Shown: positions 58,026 through 64,000 of the stretch, piece by piece
How positions within the stretch are numbered: the stretch's first letter is position 1
How the letters are laid out: each line of letters starts with the position of its first letter
Origin: Streptomyces sp. MUM 2J
GTDB lineage: Bacteria; Actinomycetota; Actinomycetes; Streptomycetales; Streptomycetaceae
DNA length: 64,000 bases
Direction: 5' to 3'
NCBI RefSeq assembly: GCF_022414535.1
Contig: NZ_JADWYM010000017.1
Span: 62,001 to 126,000 of the forward strand
Program-made: the position numbers and the translations under genes
The notes under the pieces: generated by a model
What the model was told of the DNA's origin: nothing
What the model saw: the letters and a program-made list of their open reading frames with translations, nothing else
Database searches by the model: none

Positions 58026-58421
58026 ATGAGCGCAGAAGGTCAGGGACCAAGCCACTGGTTCGACGAAGAGGCCGGGCCGGTCGTCCGTCCGTACGCCATG
58101 ACGCGCGGACGCACCAGCCACGCGGCGCAACACCGCCTCGACCTGATCGCGGTGGTGGTCGCCGAACCGCACACGGACGATCCGGAAGCCGATTCCGGTC
58201 TGTCCCCGGAACACGTCGACATCGTGGGCCTGTGCCGGCAGACCCCGCAGTCGGTGGCCGAGCTCGCCGCCGAGCTCGATCTGCCGGTCGGTGTGGTGCG
58301 GGTCCTCGTCGGCGACCTCGTGGACGGCGGCTTCGTCCATGTGAACCGGCCGGTGCCGCCTGCCGAACTGCCCGACGAAAGCGTTCTGCGCGACGTGATC
58401 AACGGCCTGCGGGCGCTGTGA
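58026..58421 (+). CDS. cvnC: DUF742 protein CvnC
   Basis: A 131-aa DUF742 protein: VRPYAMTRGRTSHAAQHRLDLIAVV near residues 20-45, EHVDIVGLCRQTPQSVAELA, and a winged-helix-like VRVLVGDLVDGGFVHV. This is the third component of the standard cvnABCD array; its biochemical role is unknown. GGGAGGGC directly precedes the ATG. The usual next gene, cvnD, is displaced by a 3.6-kb oxoprolinase gene. Confidence 0.94.
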   Translation: MSAEGQGPSHWFDEEAGPVVRPYAMTRGRTSHAAQHRLDLIAVVVAEPHTDDPEADSGLSPEHVDIVGLCRQTPQSVAELAAELDLPVGVVRVLVGDLVDGGFVHVNRPVPPAELPDESVLRDVINGLRAL

Positions 58422-58445
58422 GCAGCGCGGAAGCGAGGTGAGGTG

Positions 58446-62044
<3,599 letters not shown>

Positions 62045-62048
<4 letters not shown>

Positions 62049-62650
62049 TCCTCGGGCGTTCCGCGCGTGGCAAGCCCCCGGTCGAACCCGTCACACTCAA
62101 GATCCTCGTGGCGGGCGGCTTCGGCGTGGGCAAGACCACTCTGGTCGGAGCGGTCAGCGAGATCCGGCCCCTGCGCACCGAGGAAACACTCACCGAGGCC
62201 GGGCGCACCGTCGACGACACGCAGGGCGCGGAGGCCAAGCACACCACCACCGTGGCGATGGACTTCGGCCGCATCACCCTGCGCGACGACCTCGTGCTGT
62301 ACCTCTTCGGCACGCCCGGCCAGGAGCGGTTCTGGTTCATGTGGGACGAACTGTCCGAGGGCGCCCTGGGCGCCGTCGTCCTCGCCGACACCCGCCGCCT
62401 GGAGGACTGCTTCGCCGCCGTCGACTACTTCGAACGCCGCGGCATCCCCTTCGTCGTCGGCGTCAACTGCTTCGAGGGTGCCCCGCGTCACCCGGCGCAG
62501 GACGTGCGCAGGGCACTCGACCTCGACGACGACGTGCCGCTCCTCCTGTGCGACGCACGTGAGCGCGCGTCGGTCCGGGACGTCCTCGTCGGCGTCGTCG
62601 AACACGCGATGACCTGTGCCGCGGACCGGCGCGAGGTCGTCACCGGGTGA
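62045..62650 (+). CDS. cvnD: Conservon small GTPase CvnD
   Basis: A 201-aa MglA/Ras-like GTPase: P-loop [20 protein letters not shown], switch region [13 protein letters not shown], Walker B/switch [18 protein letters not shown], and GVNCFEG in place of NKxD. Cytosolic partner of CvnA-C. ATG overlaps the TGA of the oxoprolinase gene, so its translation depends on ribosomes finishing that enzyme. Confidence 0.95.
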
Positions 62651-62724
62651 CGGGCCGCGGGCCTTCGGGGGCACCGCCCCGGAAGGGCACCGGGGCCCCC
62701 TCCGGGACCGCGCCCGCGGCCCGT
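62650..62724. terminator. Structured terminator between cvnD and glpK
   Basis: Perfect 13-bp outer arms ACGGGCCGCGGGC / GCCCGCGGCCCGT (62650-62662, 62712-62724) enclose a second hairpin, CCTTC...GGAAGG. It starts in the cvnD stop codon and lies between convergent genes. Confidence 0.65.
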
Positions 62725-62846
62725 GTCCCCCGCCGGGCGGGGTGCGGCCTGGCCCGAGGGCACTCCGACCCTGCGCGCGTGCCGGGGCACCGCCCGGCGC
62801 CGCCCGCACGGACGGGGCCCGCCCCACCCGCTCCACACGCGTGTGC

Positions 62847-64000
62847 CTACGCCTTTTCCTCCTCCACCCAGCCGAAGCTCCTCTCCACGGCCTTGCGCCA
62901 GTTGCGGTACTCGCGGTCGCGCACCGCGGCCGACATGGACGGCGTCCACTCGGCGTCCTTCTGCCAGTGCGCCTTGAGCTCGTCGAGGTCGTTCCACACC
63001 CCGGTGGCCAGCCCGGCGGCGTAGGCGGCACCCAGGCAGGTGGTCTCGGAGACCCTGGGCCGGACCACCGGCACGCCGAGCACGTCCGCCTGGTGCTGCA
63101 TGAGCAGACCGTTCCTCGTCATGCCGCCGTCGACCTTCAGGGACGTGATCCGCACGCCGGAGTCCTGGTACATGGCGTCAACGACCTCACGCGTCTGCCA
63201 GCTCGTCGCCTCCAGCACCGCCCGCGCGAGGTGGGCCCTCGTCACGAAGCGGGTCAGCCCGGTGACGACTCCGCGCGCGTCGGAGCGCCAGTACGGCGCG
63301 AACAGCCCCGAGAACGCGGGCACGACGTAGGCACCGCCGTTGTCCTGCACGCTCCCCGCCAGCGTCTCGATCTCATCGGCCGTCCGGATGATGCCGAGCT
63401 GGTCGCGGAACCACTGCACCAGGGCCCCCGTCACCGCGATCGAGCCCTCCAGGCAGTACACCGGCGCCTCACCGCCGATCTCGTACCCCATCGTCGTCAG
63501 CAGTCCGCTCTTCGACTGCACCGGCCGGCTACCCGTGTTGAGCAGCAGGAAGCTGCCGGTGCCGTACGTGTTCTTCGCCGTCCCGACGTCGAAGCACGCC
63601 TGACCGAACACGGCGGCCTGCTGGTCGCCCAGCGCGGAAGCCACCGGCACCCCCGCCAACTGCCCGACCGCGGTGCCGTACACCTCGGACGACGACCGGA
63701 TCTCCGGCAGTACGGACTCGGGCACGTTCATCGCCGCGAGAAGGGAGGAGTCCCACTGGAGCGTCTCCAGGTTCATCAGCATGGTCCGGCAGGCGTTGGT
63801 CACGTCGGTGACGTGCCGCCCGCCGTCGGGGCCGCCCGTGAGGTTCCAGATCAGCCAGGAGTCGACGGTGCCGAAGGCGATCTCACCGCGCGCGGCGCGG
63901 GCCCGCAGCCCCGGCACGTTGTCGAGCAGCCAGGCCACCTTGGGTCCGGAGAAGTACGTGGCCAGCGGCAGGCCGGTCTGCTCACGGAACCGGTCCTGCC
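62847..64000 (-). CDS. glpK: Glycerol kinase, 3-prime part (gene runs past the window end)
   Basis: FGGY-family kinase that phosphorylates glycerol to sn-glycerol-3-phosphate. About 384 C-terminal residues are present; reading continues upstream through [21 protein letters not shown] to the window edge, so the N-terminal ~120 residues are missing. Motifs: [50 protein letters not shown], and the FGGY signature [20 protein letters not shown] with [17 protein letters not shown]. The C-terminus FGWVEEEKA is intact. glpF/glpD neighbours, if any, lie outside. Confidence 0.95.
   Translation of the reverse strand, partial: QDRFREQTGLPLATYFSGPKVAWLLDNVPGLRARAARGEIAFGTVDSWLIWNLTGGPDGGRHVTDVTNACRTMLMNLETLQWDSSLLAAMNVPESVLPEIRSSSEVYGTAVGQLAGVPVASALGDQQAAVFGQACFDVGTAKNTYGTGSFLLLNTGSRPVQSKSGLLTTMGYEIGGEAPVYCLEGSIAVTGALVQWFRDQLGIIRTADEIETLAGSVQDNGGAYVVPAFSGLFAPYWRSDARGVVTGLTRFVTRAHLARAVLEATSWQTREVVDAMYQDSGVRITSLKVDGGMTRNGLLMQHQADVLGVPVVRPRVSETTCLGAAYAAGLATGVWNDLDELKAHWQKDAEWTPSMSAAVRDREYRNWRKAVERSFGWVEEEKA

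Overview
The window is about 72% GC with strongly GC-ending codons, frequent GTG starts, 4-bp ATGA/GTGA gene overlaps and many leaderless-looking starts. Together with smeA-sffA, rbpA, a conservon (cvn) operon, an FMN-riboswitch-controlled rib operon and a DasR-type chitinase promoter, this marks a Streptomyces chromosome. Most of the gene order matches what I recall of the core S. coelicolor chromosome around SCO1400-SCO1455; those correspondences are from memory and unchecked. I see no rRNA, tRNA, CRISPR, prophage or integrative element. The only mobile-type DNA is a 148-bp MITE-like inverted repeat at 18378-18525.

Layout. 70-10390: an amine-oxidase flavoprotein, an F420-type LLM oxidoreductase, a DUF5995 protein, a secreted GH6 glycosidase, a divergent MFS exporter / ROK regulator pair, and a secreted GH18 chitinase under two dre-like sites. 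10607-15773: FMN riboswitch, then ribE-ribM-ribBA-ribH, hisE-hisG and a PH-domain membrane protein, closely packed. 15998-18381: two CNNM/CorC-type membrane proteins behind a structured leader, followed by the MITE and a terminator. 18628-27795: an EccA/CbxX-like AAA ATPase, a uridine-kinase-like P-loop kinase, a Tat-exported C39-like protein, a TetR regulator, small hypotheticals, a leaderless Lrp/AsnC regulator and a YtcJ-type amidohydrolase. 28337-37069: polyprenyl-phosphate mannose synthase, FxsA, rbpA (with a clear SigR promoter), an Atg22-like MFS protein, a GDPD/YczE pair, a MocR-type regulator, and the sporulation septum pair smeA-sffA. 37332-42886: an ankyrin protein, a HEAT-repeat protein preceded by a 19-codon leader peptide, and a GT4-GT4-SGNH hydrolase operon. 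42908-46208: the 5-oxoprolinase operon pxpA-pxpB-pxpC with a divergent GntR/FCD regulator and a palindromic operator.

46383-53514 is the most interesting block: three co-directional genes (508, 292 and 1540 aa) with the architecture of an SMC-kleisin-kite complex of the MksBEF/Wadjet (JetABC) kind. The giant ATPase has an N-terminal Walker A, long coiled coils and a C-terminal signature/Walker B. No JetD/TOPRIM nuclease gene is adjacent, and Asn replaces the usual catalytic Glu after the Walker B Asp.

54628-62650 is a conservon operon (sensor-kinase-like CvnA, roadblock CvnB, DUF742 CvnC, small GTPase CvnD). A fused HyuA-HyuB hydantoinase/5-oxoprolinase gene sits between cvnC and cvnD and shares an ATGA overlap with cvnD. 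The window ends inside a glycerol kinase gene on the minus strand.
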